From Sciurus carolinensis (Eukaryota > Chordata > Mammalia > Rodentia > Sciuridae), in the NCBI RefSeq assembly GCF_902686445.1, contig NC_062220.1, forward strand, positions 93,806,143 through 93,870,142: a stretch of 64,000 bases of DNA, read 5' to 3'. Made by a program: the position numbers and the translations under genes. Under the pieces are notes generated by a model that was given only the letters and a program-made list of their open reading frames with translations, was not told where the DNA came from and did not search any database. Positions 13,480 to 26,939 of the stretch are shown here, piece after piece (within the stretch, counting starts at the first letter, position 1; every line of letters begins with the position of its first letter).

Positions 13480-13900
13480 CTTCTGTCCACTCTCGCTGCT
13501 ACTTTCCATCCAGCTCCCTGTGGCTGTTCTTCCCACCTCCAACCCTTGCTACATCTCATTTTCTCCATAATAAAATCCCTACTCCTCAGTCCAACACCCC
13601 AGACCCTTCCATCTGGCCTCTGCCTATCCACCCCTATTAGCTTCATTACATCTTTCAGTGAAACTCCACAGATGAGTTCCTGCTTCCTCAACCTGCCCTG
13701 CCTGTCCTCATGCACAGCCTGCTCAAAGCGATCCCATCATTCAGACCTGCTTAGATCATACTTTTCCCACAAGGCTTTTTCAGTATTCTTCCTGCCAGGT
13801 TTCTCCAGGATTGGATCTTTGTACCTTGTGCATGTCTGCCTCACCTTGTGGTTCTTTGTGTGCAAGCCATATCTTTTGTGTGTATGTGTGTGTTCCATAG
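13480..13900 (-). repeat. L2-like 3' fragment
   Basis: Antisense L2-like text with 'cttttcccacaaggctttttcag' and several pyrimidine-rich exon-like phrases. Family call tentative. Confidence 0.4.
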
Positions 13901-13969
13901 TGCACAGGAGCTCAGCACACTTTTACCCACATGAATTCATGCTAAATAGGAATTAGTGGTTTTCAAAGG

Positions 13970-15485
13970 ATTAGAGGGCATAAGTGCACTTGCCACTGAA
14001 TAGTCTAAATATTATATATTTAACAGAATAATACTTTATTTATATAGTGTTCTACCTCTTATTTACAAATCTCCTTTACATGATGAGAACCAGTCTGGGC
14101 AAATATTTTTATTTGCATTTTCCTGATGCTACATATAGATAAAGAGCAGAGTAGAAATATGAAATCTGATTTCTTTCTTCTCAGTGCTGTGCCTTTTGTT
14201 TAACTAAGTGGTCAATTCAGAAGGGACCTTAAGATCTTGCAATATGAGAGGGCATCATCTTAATATCCATTGTCATTACAGAAATTCTGATGATAGGAGT
14301 TTTTTGATGATTTCTAGTCTGAATAGATTGAAGCTTTATCTTGTGATTGATTTGTTGAGCCCACCAGTATTGTTAGTAAATGAGGAGACCCAGCTGGTCC
14401 CCTGGTGCCCTGATCTGAAGGGTGATCTCCAGGTATTTCTCCTTTCCCAGGAGGGGCAGGGCTGCCCTGCATCCTGGCTAACACTGGGCTCACCCGGCCT
14501 CTTTTGTGGAGGTTATTGGGCCCTGTATGTTTTCCTACAAATGTCTCTGGCATTTGGGAGGCGAGTGAGCCCCACAGAGCCTGCTAGTTCACAGAGGGCC
14601 TTATCAGTTGTTGATGAGACCCTGTCTAGGCTCACAGACAGGCAGTTTCCTCCAGCCCCAGAGTCCGAGCCCACTGTGGAGCCAGAAGAAGGTGATAAGC
14701 CCCCGAGAAGATTTTTTAGGAGCCTTGCCTATCTTTCACACCAAGTCGCCAGGGTACATTTTCCATGGTCGCCATTTACAGATAGGGTGGCGGCTCTGGG
14801 ATAAGTCTGGGGGTGGAGATGGGGGGGATGTTCTTTAAAGGGGGCAAATGGTTTTCCAATTAACTCCCCTTAGGAATCCCTCAGAATAGGACAACTTTTT
14901 TGTTTTGTTTTGTTTTTAATTTTAAAAATCCCTCTCCAACTAGCCAAGCAAACCCTTGGTGGCTAGTTCCATAGCAATCAGGCACAGTAGACCTCATGGT
15001 GAGAGAGCCAGGGGTGGGGGTCTTATTGGGGCCTTAACCATAGGGAATAGTCTGTCTGCAGCTGCCAGGCAGGAAGGCTATGGTGATAGGGTTGGTGGGA
15101 TTGCCACAGAAAAGCCCAGTGTCAGGTTACAGAAAACAGGTTTATAGAATCCACCATGGACCGAACCCTTCATGAAGCCTCCCTGTTCAGTGTTTAAGGG
15201 AGATCAGAAAAGGACAAAAGAGATGCACCAGGTGCTTGGCTGGGAAGCAGAAGACAATTTCCTATTTCTGGGACCCAGAATATCTATCATCTTTTTGGAC
15301 ACTTTTTTATGAGTGGGAAATGAACAACAGAGGGGCATACTGCTGATTTACAGCATTTATAAGTTAATCAAGGGCTTCAAATTGTGTGTAGAAAATGCAT
15401 TATTTTGGTTTTGTGTTTGGAAAAATAAAGAAGTGTTCAAGCTTTACAAAGAGAGCTGAAGTACAGTGCATTGTAAGAATGTAGA
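13970..15485. other. Unassigned sequence
   Basis: No gene supported. A 198-residue open frame at 14208-14804 has no recognisable domain or signal. Confidence 0.4.
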
Positions 15486-15640
15486 ATCTTAAAGTTATTT
15501 ATTAAGTGCCCATCCATTGCCAGGAAGATTGTACACATCGTCCTCATTGAATTCTCAGTACCATGTTCCCATGAAGAATCAGAGGAGCAGGAGGTACACT
15601 GCCCAGTGTCACACAGCTAGTAGAGAGAAGAGTTGGGATT
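15486..15640 (-). repeat. MIR
   Basis: Antisense MIR: 'ttattaagtgcccatccattgcc', 'gtgtcacacagctagtagagag'. Confidence 0.65.
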
Positions 15641-15659
15641 TTAGTTGGTCTCTCTTTCC

Positions 15660-16655
15660 TTTGTTCATCTTGCTTTCAGTTTTTCTAACTCCTAGTTTTA
15701 TTTTGGTCATTTTCCCCAAATGAGCCAAGAGAACATAGCCTTCTAGGGTCAATGTGAGAATAAAGCCAGAAGTTTGGTAATAATACAAGGGTGTGTATTG
15801 GTGAGTGGGTCGGGGTGGGGTGGTTTAAGGTTGCCTGCTCTGGGAAATAGGCAAAGATAAGTTACAGGGTGCCATCCCAAAGACTGCTGTCATTCTTGAC
15901 TCAAGTTTTCCAAGGGATAACACTCTGACCATTATCAATGCTCTGAAACACACTGGCATGTTTTCCTTAATGTTGGCTCACATCAGGATGTCACTAATGT
16001 GTCTGTCCCAGATACCATGGCATGGAGCAAGCAGTTTGGGTTTAGCTCACATACTTTGTCAAAATGATTCTTATGCTACCCACAGATACATAGAAAATGG
16101 ACCATAAGTGACCATTATATATGTCATTATCAACTCCAGGAAAGAGCAATGGTGTGAGAATGTACAGGGTCCTTTACCACAAAGAGAATATAAGCAGAAT
16201 AAAAATAGAAAATGCAAAGGATAGAGCTTCATTTAAAACTCCTTACAAGTCACAGAAGAAAAGTTCTGGTACCTGTGGTACCACTTTGTAAATATAATTG
16301 CAGGGCAGCCACCCTCTCCTCCTTGGCTGGACACTCTTCTTTCTGGTTTTTATTTATCTTAAGAAACCTGAACCTTGGGGGAGACCTACGTAGGTGCAAA
16401 GAATCAGTGGTCTGCAGAGTAGGCTCCCAAGACTAATATTTACCTTCCTGCCCAACTTCTTTATTTTGGAACTTGATATAACTCAAGGCAACCACCAGCA
16501 AGACCACCAGCTACTTACTCTCTATGTAAAATTCCACACTGGATCATGGGGGGCCTTGGTTCACTTTGAAGGTGAGAAGCCAATGTTGAAGATTCACAGC
16601 TCACCATGTCTCTGGATGTTGCCAGATACCAGCCAGCTCTCTTCTTCTCCTCTCC
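15660..16655. other. Unassigned sequence
   Basis: No gene or clear repeat. A GT-rich stretch with 'gagtgggtcggggtggggtgg' lies at about 15801-15821. Confidence 0.4.
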
Positions 16656-16661
16656 TTCTTC

Positions 16662-17085
16662 TTAGATTTTTAATTGGTGTATAATAATTATACAGAATAG
16701 TGGGACTCGTGTCACATTAGTACATGCATATAATATAATTTGATCAATTTCATTCCCTACTACTTTCCCTCCCTTTCTCCCTCTCTCAGTCCCAAACCTT
16801 TCCCCTACTAATTTCATGATATCACTTCTATTTTCAGAAGACCCTTTTTCCACCCATTTTCACATATGAGAGAAAACATGACCCTTGACCTTGAGTCTGG
16901 TTTATTTTGTTTAATGTGATGCTTTTCAGTTCCATCCATTTTCCTGCAAATGACACAATTTCATTCTTTATGGATGACTAAAATTCTTTTATGTATATAT
17001 ATACTACATTTTCTTCATCCATTAATCTGTTGATGGACACCCAGACTGGTTCCATAACTTCATTGTAGTAAATTGTCCTAGGCAG
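16662..17085 (-). mobile_element. L1 3'-end fragment
   Basis: Antisense 3' UTR (tttttaattggtgtataata, pyrimidine-rich run) followed by antisense ORF2 C-terminus ('atttcattctttatggatgac...tctgttgatggacacccagactggttcc'). Confidence 0.85.
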
Positions 17086-17109
17086 TTGTCTTCTAAGGAA
17101 GGAATTTGG

Positions 17110-17308
17110 GATGGGCACCGTGGTACACCCCTGCAATCCCAGCTACTCCAGCAGCTAAGGCAGGAGAATTACAAGTTGAAGGACAGCCTGCACAACTTAG
17201 TGAGACCTTATCTCAAAATAAAAAGAACTGGAGATGTGACTCAGTAGTAACACATCCCTTGGTACCATCCCCAGTACTAAAAATAATAAAAATAAAATAA
17301 AATAAACA
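17110..17308 (+). repeat. B1-ID dimeric SINE
   Basis: B1 half from 'atgggcaccgtggtacacccctgcaatcccagc', ID half 'ctggagatgtgactcagtag', A-rich tail of aaat units. Inserted just after an L1 3' fragment. Confidence 0.88.
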
Positions 17309-17309
17309 A

Positions 17310-18735
17310 ACACTGAAGTGCTCATAATATTGCTCAGAGACCCCATGTGCCCTTTGAACTTTGAGGTCAGACTCTGGCACTAAAGGTGCCTCAAGAATCA
17401 CTTATATCCATCAATGTTTTTTCATTTCAATACAGGGATGGCAGAATTTCTAGGAACTTTGGTGGTTCATGGAAGATGCTGAGGCCTTAGCAAGTCTCTG
17501 GATTATTAAGAATAATAACAAGGTCAGGACAGAGTGGGTGGTAAGCCAGTTTATGTTTATTTTATAGGTGAGGAAATAGAAGAAGAGAGAAGTTTACATA
17601 GAGCTCTGGGAATCTACATCCAAGAAGATTCTGGATCCCTGAAGCCACACTGCGGGGGTGATCTGGTTGTGCATTTAACATAGCGTGATAAACTGGTGGG
17701 GGGCTGAGGGGATGTGAGGGAAGGACTTTGTGCTCTACTCAGGGTAGTTTGCCTCATGGGGACACTAAGGCACTGCTTAAGTCTTCCCAGGGCCCATCAG
17801 TCTGTGACTCAATACCCTCTCTTGAGCACCAACCCAGATATCACACCACTCTTCCTGTGGTGCGACTTTACCTTGGAGGTCTCTCTCACCAAGATGGAAT
17901 GCAGCCAGTTGCCCCTGGGGAATCCCCATCATCTGAGTTACTACCGTCCTAGCATTTATGAGTTTTCCTTTTCACATATTTTTCCTATTAAAACTGAGAA
18001 ATAGAAATTATCCATTGGGAAAACAAATACAATATGCTGTTTTCTTTTTCTGTAAATGAAAGCTATCTTTTGTTCTCTTTCTGTAATAAGTCCCTTTTAG
18101 CCACCATCTAATCAATCAGAAATTCAGCAACCCAAGATTTTTCAAAACATATTGATTCTTTTAACAAAAGTAAGATAAATAATAATGTGAACAATCCTTC
18201 ACTGGGAAAAACTTTTTAAAAGCAACTCCCTGTATATACACCAGTAGGACCAGTGTACTTCACTCAGTACTCATTTCCCAAATCATATTCCCTAGGACAA
18301 TCAGGTCTCTGAGGCCCTTCCTGCAGGACCTCACTTCCCTGAGTCAGAAACTCAAGAAAACTCCTGCCTTGTCCCTCCCACATCTTCAGAACTGCACCAA
18401 GACCTTAAGGTATAACTCATAATTCTCAAAACTACTTCTAAATCATTCAGGCTCTTTTAAACGGCAAATGTAGTTATTGCTCTTTGACTCTGAGAGTTAA
18501 TGTGTTCTTTGGTATGAGTGATATAAATCTGGGATTCTCAGAGGGCTCAGATTTTCTATCATTCTGGAAAAGCTGGGGGCTTTCTGCAAGTGTGAAAAAG
18601 TAAGGCAATTTATTTTTTCCTTTCCCACATTTGCCAAGTTGCTTTCAGTGGATGTCAAAGATGTTGCCCTTTTTGTTCACTGTTTAGGTATCAAGCCTTG
18701 CTTGATGCAGGGACTTCAGAAATTAAGGTCCATAT
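17310..18735. other. Unassigned sequence with a possible MIR relic
   Basis: 17555-17645 ('aggtgaggaaatagaagaagagag') looks like an antisense MIR remnant. No gene seen. Confidence 0.4.
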
Positions 18736-18739
18736 TTAC

Positions 18740-19205
18740 CTTTAAAAATCCACATGCTAAGCAACCCATGTGCTCATCAATGGATGAATAGATAGATAAA
18801 ATGTGGCATATGTATACAGTGGAATATTATTCGACCTTAAAGAAGATGGAAAACCAACACATGCTACACATAGATGAAGCTTGAGGACATCTTGATAAGT
18901 GAAATAAACCAGTCACAAAATGACAAATATGGTATAATTCCACTTACAAGAGGAACTTAGAATAGGCAAACACAGAGACAGAAAGTTGAATGATGGTTGC
19001 CAGCGGCTCTGGGAGGAGGGAATGAGAAGTTATGTTTGATAGGTTTGGAGCTTTTGTTAAGAAGATGGAAAAGCTCTGGAGATGGGTGGTGGTGATGGCT
19101 GCACAACCACACGAATGCACTTGATGTCACTGAACCGAACTCTTAAAAATGGTTATTGTGACACATTTTATGGCATATGTATATTACACTTAAAAATAAA
19201 ACTAT
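18740..19205 (+). mobile_element. Old L1 3'-end fragment
   Basis: Sense text: 'caacccatgtgctcatcaatggatgaatag', 'cagtggaatattattcgaccttaaagaag', and a 3' UTR ending 'tatattacacttaaaaataaaa'. Confidence 0.85.
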
Positions 19206-19209
19206 GTCA

Positions 19210-19804
19210 TGTGGATGTGTGTCATCCCTTCACTGTGGTTTATATCATTTCAAATGGAGATGCAGTTTTTTCCCCAGCACCCCGGGCAGCTCTGCAGCTT
19301 CAGGTCCTGTTAGCACTGAGGGGACGTGCCGTCAAGCAGATGCCAGAGTTCAGTCGCCTGCAGTCAGCATCCCTGATGTCCAGGACACTTACCAGAGGCT
19401 TTTCCTGGGTTTGTGTTCTTGGCAAAGTGATAATGCTCCTAATTAGCACAGAGACCTACATCCAGACAGCCTGATAGGCCCTTGAATGTAGGGATGGGGA
19501 GGGAGGCCAGAGAAGGGCTTCCCAGCAGGACCTGCTCCAGAGCTGAACCAACCCCAGTCAGCAAGAGTGGCTCAGCACATCAAGATGACTCCCGGGAGTC
19601 CGGACTGGAAGGAACAGGGGGCCTGGGATAGAGAGGGCAAGAGGAGAATGTTTTGCTGACAGAAAAGAGATATATTTTAGACCAACTTCTAATGCTAGTG
19701 AGGTTTTAATCTCATTGCCAGAGAATAGTGCTTTCAGAATAAACTGAATTAATTTAGTGTCCTCTGTGCTCTTTCTCCAGTGAGGACCCAGGAAGATTTC
19801 AAGA

Positions 19805-19840
<36 letters not shown>

Positions 19841-20010
19841 CCTTCTCCTTCTCTACTTCTCTCATCATTAAAGCTCATGAAGATCTTACTGAATGATATA
19901 AAACAAATAGAAAGACCCAAAGAGTGGAAGCTCATCTATAACAATGTGGCATCCAGGACTTTATCTTCCCCTGTGACAGACCCTCATATGGTGAGGCCTG
20001 TCTCTCACTG
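19210..20010. other. Unassigned sequence with a TC microsatellite
   Basis: No gene supported. The TC repeat at 19808-19838 is listed separately. Confidence 0.4.
19808..19838. repeat. (TC)n microsatellite
   Basis: About 15 perfect tc units. Confidence 0.95.
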
Positions 20011-20019
20011 ACCCCTATG

Positions 20020-20448
20020 ATGCTGTAGTTGATTCACTGATGGCCTTCCCAAAACATACATCCACCCAGAACCTGGAAATATCACCTTATTTGGAAGAAT
20101 TCTCTGCAGAGATAATTAAAGATTTCAAGACCTGTTCATCCTGGAATGTCCAGGTGAGTTCTAAATCCAACACAACAAAAAGAAAGAAGACTTAGACATG
20201 GAGAAGGTCAACTGAAAATAGAATCAGAGATTGAAAGGGTGTAGCCACTAACTCAGACCTGCTTAGAGCCACCAGATGCTGGATGAGGCAAGGAAGGGTT
20301 CTCCCCTGGAATCTTCAGAGGGAACATGGCCACGCTAATACCTTGATTTTGGATGTCCAGACATCAGAACTAGGAGAAAATAAATTTGTATTATTAGAAG
20401 CCACTGAAGTTTTTAATTTGTTACAGCAGCTCTAGGAAACTAATACAA
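20020..20448 (+). mobile_element. Degenerate MaLR-type LTR
   Basis: The 3' end reads 'ggagaaaataaatttgtattattagaagccactgaagtttttaatttgttacagcagctctaggaaactaatac', the layout of old mammalian MaLR (MLT/MST-like) LTRs, preceded by 'ataccttgattttggatgtccag'. 5' edge uncertain. A solo LTR with no internal region. Confidence 0.6.
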
Positions 20449-20544
20449 ATGCCAACACCTAAAACCAGCATGGCAGTCTCCACTGTTGAATCATGACTGG
20501 TGGGACTCCTGCTTTCTTAGACTGAGAAAGAGACACACCCATAA

Positions 20545-20740
20545 AAAGAGGGGTGGAGGGGTGGGGGGAGGAAAAAAATAACAGAATGAATCAAACAACA
20601 TTACCCTATGTAAATTTATGATTACACAAATGGTATGCCTTTACTCCATGTACAAACAGAGAAACAACAAGTATCCCTTTTGTTTACAATAAAATAAATA
20701 AATAAATAAACAAACAAACAACAAAAAAAACAGGACTTGC
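20545..20740 (+). mobile_element. L1 3' end of the same family as the young L1
   Basis: G-rich start (aggggtggaggggtgggggg), then 'ataacagaatgaatcaaacaac' and 'acacaaatggtatgcctttactccatgtac', nearly the sense of 41340-41460. It ends in an AAAT/AAAC-rich tail. Confidence 0.88.
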
Positions 20741-20744
20741 TGAA

Positions 20745-21348
20745 CTCTCTCAATCATCCCCCACCAGACCCTTTGTTGCAAAACTGACTGTGAGACAGCA
20801 GGTTGGGGCTGGGTCCAAGATTCTCACACCACACTTTGAACCCATAAAAACTATTTGGAGATATAGACTTTCAAAAAGCAGCAAAATAAATAAATGTGTT
20901 AATTGTGTTATGCCAGGAGCCCCTGGCTAGTATTTGGTCTTCACCTGGACCTCCTTTTGCTCTTTACATGCATTTTGTGGGTTTTATTTTAGCAGTTGTT
21001 TAAGTGTTTTCAGTGCTATATAAAATGTCAAATGGACTAGGGTTGCTCAAATTGCTTCCAGCTTAAACTGAGTACAAGATTGCTTTTCCTATACAGACAG
21101 AAGATGCTGTGGATCCCAGTTGTCTGCCTGTGTCTTTGAACACAATCCTTCACTTTCAGCTTAACACCTTTCTTTGGACATAAAATATCTCACAAGTGGT
21201 GGAAGATCCCTCTGTTCATTGCTGCTGTGGTTTTTCTCATTGATCAGCTGAGGCGGCCTGAGTGAGGGTTGAACTTTATTCCAAGTAGCTAATTCTCACC
21301 AAGTAGTCATTGCTAAGCCTGTCTAATCTGTCCTCCGTACTCGAGGGG

Positions 21349-21393
<45 letters not shown>

Positions 21394-23185
21394 GAATATC
21401 ACTGACCTCATCCCTCTGGTTGGCTCATGCATGTAACTAAGTGTGAATGCTTACTCTACCCAGAGCAAGCGACTATCTTCTGGGGGTGTTACTCTGAGGC
21501 CATAAAAAGAGCACTCTCTCTGTCAGAATGTTGCTCCCTTAATAAGTGGTTTTTACAAAGAGCACTTTAGTCCCAGGATGGACACTAGAATTCTGCAGAG
21601 ACACTGTACTGGTGTCCTATAATCCCAGCAGGACAGCCATTTTTAGGAGCCATATTTCAGTTCCTCCAAATTCTTATTGCCCAATCACACTTACAAAAGT
21701 GAGCACTTAATAGATTTGACTTTTTTAAAACCCCCCAAAACTGATAATGCAGGAGCCATTATTCAATGATGTTGATTCTCTAGCTCATAGAAAATGCATT
21801 GACCTTCCTCAAGGCAGCGTGGGTGTGTCCTCACTGACCTTCATCGGGGAGCTGGACTAGGAGAGTGCTGCTGGAAACGCAGTGAGAGGACAGAAAATAC
21901 GTCCCCAAAAGTGCACTGGACAGTGAGCAGTAACCACCTTCTTTACTTTGATTAATTTTGCTTTTCCTCTCTTCCCTTCACTATTTTGGTGAAACTTGTT
22001 TGGTGATGAGAACAGTATTTCTCATACTGTGGAAGTTGATAGTAGGAATGTCCCAGAGCAGGAGTCTCTCTGTGATCTGAGGACCGGGGAATGTGTGGTG
22101 CCAGTGTTCTCTCTGCTACCTCTGTCTCATTCTCACGACTTCTCCAGGCTCCATTCTTTACCAAGCAGTTTCCCGTGTGCTTAGGATTTCTGCTTTTCTC
22201 TCATTGAAGCTTCTATGTGGTTCTTTTCAGTCATCTGAATATCTTCTTTCTTTCTGGCTTTACCTCCGAGTGCCTATTGGTGAAATTCTTTCCATGTATT
22301 TTAGTTCAAATTATCAAGAGAATTTGAGGGTCTTATCTTTTCATGGGGACTCTAGGAGATTTCTGGCCAGCCTCTGGTGCTTCCAGATCCTATGACTTGT
22401 GGTCATGTGACTTTCATGGACCCAATCAGCTGTAGTGCAGGTGTCACAGGCTATAAACCACAGCCCTGTGAAGGGGGATTGGACAGGGCTGGCAATGACT
22501 CAGTTTCCAGGGCACACACTTCTTGTTTCCTTACTCTGGAAGGGTTTTGCTTATGAAAGCCAAGTGGGAAGGTTGAGGGGACTGGAGGGTAACAGAACAC
22601 AGAGCTATCCAGAAAGTACCAACTCTCTTCCTGGTTCCAGTCATCAAAGGTGAGACATGAAGCCAGCGTCAGGGAGAATTGAAGCTGACCTCCTTGAAAA
22701 CAGGACCAAATAAGTGTTCAGGAGTCAAAAGTGAGCTAGTGCCCTCACAGAGACTCAACCCAACATATCAAAACACTGTCAGGGAGCACAGGCACTTGCT
22801 GCGAAGCGGTGGGTGTGAAAGGGCAGGAGGGGCAGGCTCTCAGCTGTGAATGTGTGCACTTGGAAGGGAATCAGGCCACAGGCCTCCATGCTGCACATCA
22901 AGGGTCATGCACTGTGTGAATTCCATTTGCAAGTCCCCTTTTTAAAAGTCAAAGCTGGCCTTCCCGGCTCTAATGGAGAAAAACAGCTTCAAGATTACAG
23001 CCAAAGAGGAGGAGATTTCCTCAACACTTGAGAGATACTGGTGGTCTGAGGTAGGCAACCACTGTGCTTCTGCTGTTCTAAGCTTCCTGTTCATTGCCAC
23101 CTCCTTCGCATCGTCTGTTCTCCACTTCCTGTTCACTTTTACTAAAGATTTCTCATGTTTGAAGAGCCATATGTGGCATAGAATG
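20745..23185. other. Unassigned sequence
   Basis: No gene or repeat recognised apart from the GT microsatellite at 21351. Confidence 0.4.
21351..21392. repeat. (GT)n microsatellite
   Basis: 21 perfect gt units, potentially Z-DNA forming and length-variable. Confidence 0.95.
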
Positions 23186-23192
23186 ACTTGAG

Positions 23193-23388
23193 TTGGTTGG
23201 GCATCATGATGCACACCTGTAATCCCAGCAGTTGGGGAGGTTGAGATAGGACAATCATGATTTTAAAGACAGTCCCAGCAACTTAGGGAGGACCTAAGCA
23301 ACTCAGTGAGGCCTTGTCTCTAAATAAAATATTTTTAAAAAAGAACTGGGGATGTGACTCACCCCTAGGTTCAATCCCTGATTCCAAA
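23193..23388 (+). repeat. B1-ID dimeric SINE
   Basis: B1 half 'gggcatcatgatgcacacctgtaatcccagc', linker, ID half 'ctggggatgtgactcacccc'. Part of the ID half is deleted. Flanks show a short repeat resembling atgactt. Confidence 0.85.
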
Positions 23389-23429
23389 ATTAAAGTGACT
23401 TTAAAAATATTTCAATAAGTCTTCTGGAT

Positions 23430-24345
23430 GAAAATAAACATAACTTCACAACCTGGAGACAGGCACATTTATTAGGACTCCAAGAGCACTAACCGCAAAA
23501 AGGTGGATTTAACCAAAATTAAAATTTTTACTTATTGAAAGGTACCAATGAGAAAGTAAAAATAAAGCCAAGGACTGAGAGGCTTAACAGAAGACTTGTA
23601 TCCAAATACAAATCAATAATAAAATGGTAAAAAATCAAGCAAAAACTAAACTCAAGACTTGAGCAGACATTTTCCAAACACATAAAAGATCTAGAAACAC
23701 ATGCAAAGTGCTCATTCCTCATCAGGAAAATGAAAATTAGAGACCTCAAGGTGATATTATTTCACAACTACTAGGATGGTTGCAATTATAAAGACTGACA
23801 ATACCAAAAGTATGTCAACTGAATGTGGAAAATAGAACTCCCATATATTGTTGGTAGGAGGGCAAAATAACAGGTCCATTTGGAGCAACTATTTAGAAAC
23901 TTTTTAACCTCATGACCCACCAATTCCACTTCTGAGTATTTATTTGAACAAAATAAAAATATGTATGACCAAAGACTCTTTCAAGAGCATTCACAACAGT
24001 TCTATTCTTAGTAGAAAGAAATGAAAAACAACTGTATGTCCACCAACAGGCAAATGAAGAAACAATTTGTGATACATTCATATAGTCGAATGTTACTAAC
24101 ATGTTTTTAATTCTGATACACAAAATTGTGATTAAATCTAAAAACATATATGCCAGACACAAAAGATTAAATTTTCGTGATTCTATTTTATATAAAGTCG
24201 TAGAACTTGCAAAAATACTTTATGGTGATAGAAGTAAGAGAGTGGTTATCTTTTGATAGTGAGGTGGGGAGAACAGGGGACAGAGGATGATGGCAAAGGG
24301 TATGAGGAACTTTCTGGGGTGATAAGATTTTTTGTTGTTTTAAAT
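23430..24345 (+). mobile_element. Ancient L1 3' region
   Basis: Sense ORF2-end and 3' UTR text: 'gaaaatgaaaattagagacctcaagg', 'cccatatattgttggtaggagggc', 'acccaccaattccacttctgag', 'ggtggggagaacaggggacag'. No frame survives. Confidence 0.8.
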
Positions 24346-24349
24346 GGGA

Positions 24350-25168
24350 TACTGGTTACACGATGTATTGAATACCATGGTTCTCTGTTCACATACCCTA
24401 TTCAGGGCTGACACACCCAGGCCCCACCTGCTGGGGCCAGCGTAACCCACACTGGCTTTTTTCTTTGGGCAGTGCCCTTGGCTACAGGGAACTATCTTGC
24501 CCAGACACCTTCTTTGTAAGGGCAGACCTTTACCAATGATCATCCAGAACAGGGATTCTAAGGACTACCCCCTGCCTCACTTTGAAAATTTCTGAAGGAG
24601 TATTCCTGCTCCAAAGTTCCTTCTAGAATTAGCCAAGGCTTGATTGCAGCAACATTGTGAGTCAGATACTCTCTCTTCTCAACCCTGCCTTCTTCATTTC
24701 TTTGCGTAAGTATCATCAAGAGCATGTACTAATAAACTTTCTGCATATAATTTCTACCGAAAATAGAATTAAAGGTTGTCCTTGGACTTCAAAATGGGAT
24801 TTGGAGCCAACAGGATGACAATTACAACCTATCTCTAGTGCTAGGGAGAGTACAAACAGTCCCTAGCAAGCCGTGTAGTATGATTGCTACCATTTGTACT
24901 GGTGGTAGACATGGTTGGAACATTAATGGAAGGAGATGCATTAAATGGCACACTTGAGTAGAATGGGGGAAGTACTAGCCACAAGGACTGTGGCATTGAG
25001 TGGCCATTGCTGCATGAATGGATTCACTGAAGAAACATAGTGACTAGCTCAGGATGTTTACTACCAATTCAAAACAAAGTACAAAGGCAGGGTTTAAGGG
25101 AACTCTAAACTGTACCTGGCAGGGCAGAGGGTGTGAATAGCCAGGTAGAAAACTGAATCACAGAAGTA
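24350..25168. other. Unassigned sequence
   Basis: No gene or repeat recognised. Confidence 0.4.
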
Positions 25169-25171
25169 ATC

Positions 25172-25560
25172 GTGTTAGTCAGTTTTTCATTGCTGTAACA
25201 AAGTACCTAAGATAAACAACTGTAAAGGAGGAAAGATTTATTTTGACTCACGCTTTTAGAGGATTCAGTCCCTGGTTCATTCAGTCCATAGCTCAGTTGC
25301 TTTGGACCTGTGGTGAGACAGAACATCATGACGAGGAGTGTGTAGCAGAGCAAAGCTGCTCACCCCATAGTAGCCAGGAAGCAGAGAGAGAGAGAGAAAG
25401 ACTGGAAAAGATTAGGATCCTGATATCCCCTTCAAGGACACATCCAATGATCACTAGATCCCACCTCCTATAGATTCCACCATCTCCCAGTAGTATCTCT
25501 GCTGGTCAACAAGTCTTTTAATACATGGCTTTTGGGGGACATTTAAGAGTTAAACCATAA
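25172..25560 (-). mobile_element. MaLR-type LTR, antisense
   Basis: Starts 'tgttagtcagtttttcattgctgtaacaaagtacc' then 'ggaggaaagatttattttgactca', the reverse complement layout of MaLR LTRs (THE1/MST/MT type). A short GA repeat lies inside at 25386-25402. Ends near 'gttaaaccataa'. No internal sequence flanks it. Confidence 0.75.
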
Positions 25561-25564
25561 GAGT

Positions 25565-26935
25565 AGTAGAACTTCAGAGAAGGTTGACTTCTCAGCCTGA
25601 CAGATCTCCTTCATCAAGGTAAGACTTCTAGTTCAGGAGAAAGGGAATTGTTCTGGGATACAGGTAGATACAGCTAAGAATCTTAAAGTCCTAAATAATC
25701 CTCAAGTCACTTGTGTATAAGTGTCCTCACTCTTTCTTAGTCAGAAAACAATACCCATTCTTCTTATTTTAAGATCATGCAGAATTCACAAGTGAAATAA
25801 TGACAAGACAATGCTTGTCCCCACTTAGGATTCTACCCCCTTCCCACATCATCCTCTTTATTGGCAGTAAGACCAATAACAAGGGTCACAGAATGGCTTC
25901 AGCGGTGCTAGGCCTACCTAAGTCTGACGGGGATTATTTCTTTAGTATCTGCTACATCAAGGAGCTGTAGCTGATTAGTACTGGTAAGACTTTGTCATAC
26001 CTGCATGGGCCTGTGCCTTAAGTGTGCAGGATCAAGAGAGGAGGAACATAAAGTTGGATAGAGGAGAATATATTGAGATGGAAATTCTCCAATGTTCCAA
26101 GATTTAGCACTCTGGCAAGAAACCTGGAGACATGGCTAATATGGTCATTGGAAGCTTGAGAAGAGTGATGACCCCATTCCAAGTGAACTGCCATGGAAGA
26201 TAGGAAAGAGAGAATCGAATCACTCTAAGACGTAAGCATGCAAGAGAAGGTGTACATCCAAGGGCTAGAAAACTTACCAACTAACCAAAATACAACCATG
26301 GTGTATCTGTTAGAGTTCATGCATATGGGGGACAGATAATAATTAATTTCCTGCACCTAATCCAGCTAACTATGGAACTGCCTGGTGTTATTTCCCCAGT
26401 CCCTGAATGTGTAACTGGAACTGTCATACTTGATAATTGGCATTACCTTTGCTCCAGGATGTTGCACCCCAAACTTCACTTCCCAGTTTCTCCACAGACA
26501 ATGAGGTTCACTCCATTGTTGTGCCATAAACAACTTGGCTCCAAACTAATTGGTTCTTCCCAGTCTTGTCTGTTAGACTAACTGCTCAATCCCTCTAGCT
26601 ATTATCCTGAGACCACAACTCTCACCCTGGCCAACCCAAGTAGACTCTCCTTCTCCCAATGGAGATTGCACACTCTTCAGCCCAGTGATCCAACTTTCCT
26701 ATTCAAAGGCAACCAAGACCAGGCTTGTACATCTTCTATTTATGCTTAGAAACATTGGATGTGAGAAATTGTGTCGTAATCTGAGGTCAGTGCTGAATAC
26801 ATAGATGAAATAGATCTTGGGTGCCACCAGTGCAAGTAAAACAATCAAATGAACAGATTTTACATAATACATCAACGAATGCAGGGATATATAGTTATTT
26901 GGAGACGGAATGGATAGCAGATATGCTTGTCATTA
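25565..26935. other. Unassigned sequence
   Basis: No gene or repeat recognised. Confidence 0.4.
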
Positions 26936-26939
26936 CTAA

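Noticed and set aside
13345..13956. 203-codon open frame
   Set aside because: It overlaps L2-like antisense repeat text, has low-complexity Ser/Cys/Leu content and no domain. Chance frame.
14208..14804. 198-codon open frame
   Set aside because: No recognisable domain, no splice or start context to support it, and overlapping frames of similar quality on both strands.
24350..24545. Possible exon (frame with several prolines and cysteines on the minus strand)
   Set aside because: Only 67 codons, no splice sites I can defend and no known domain.
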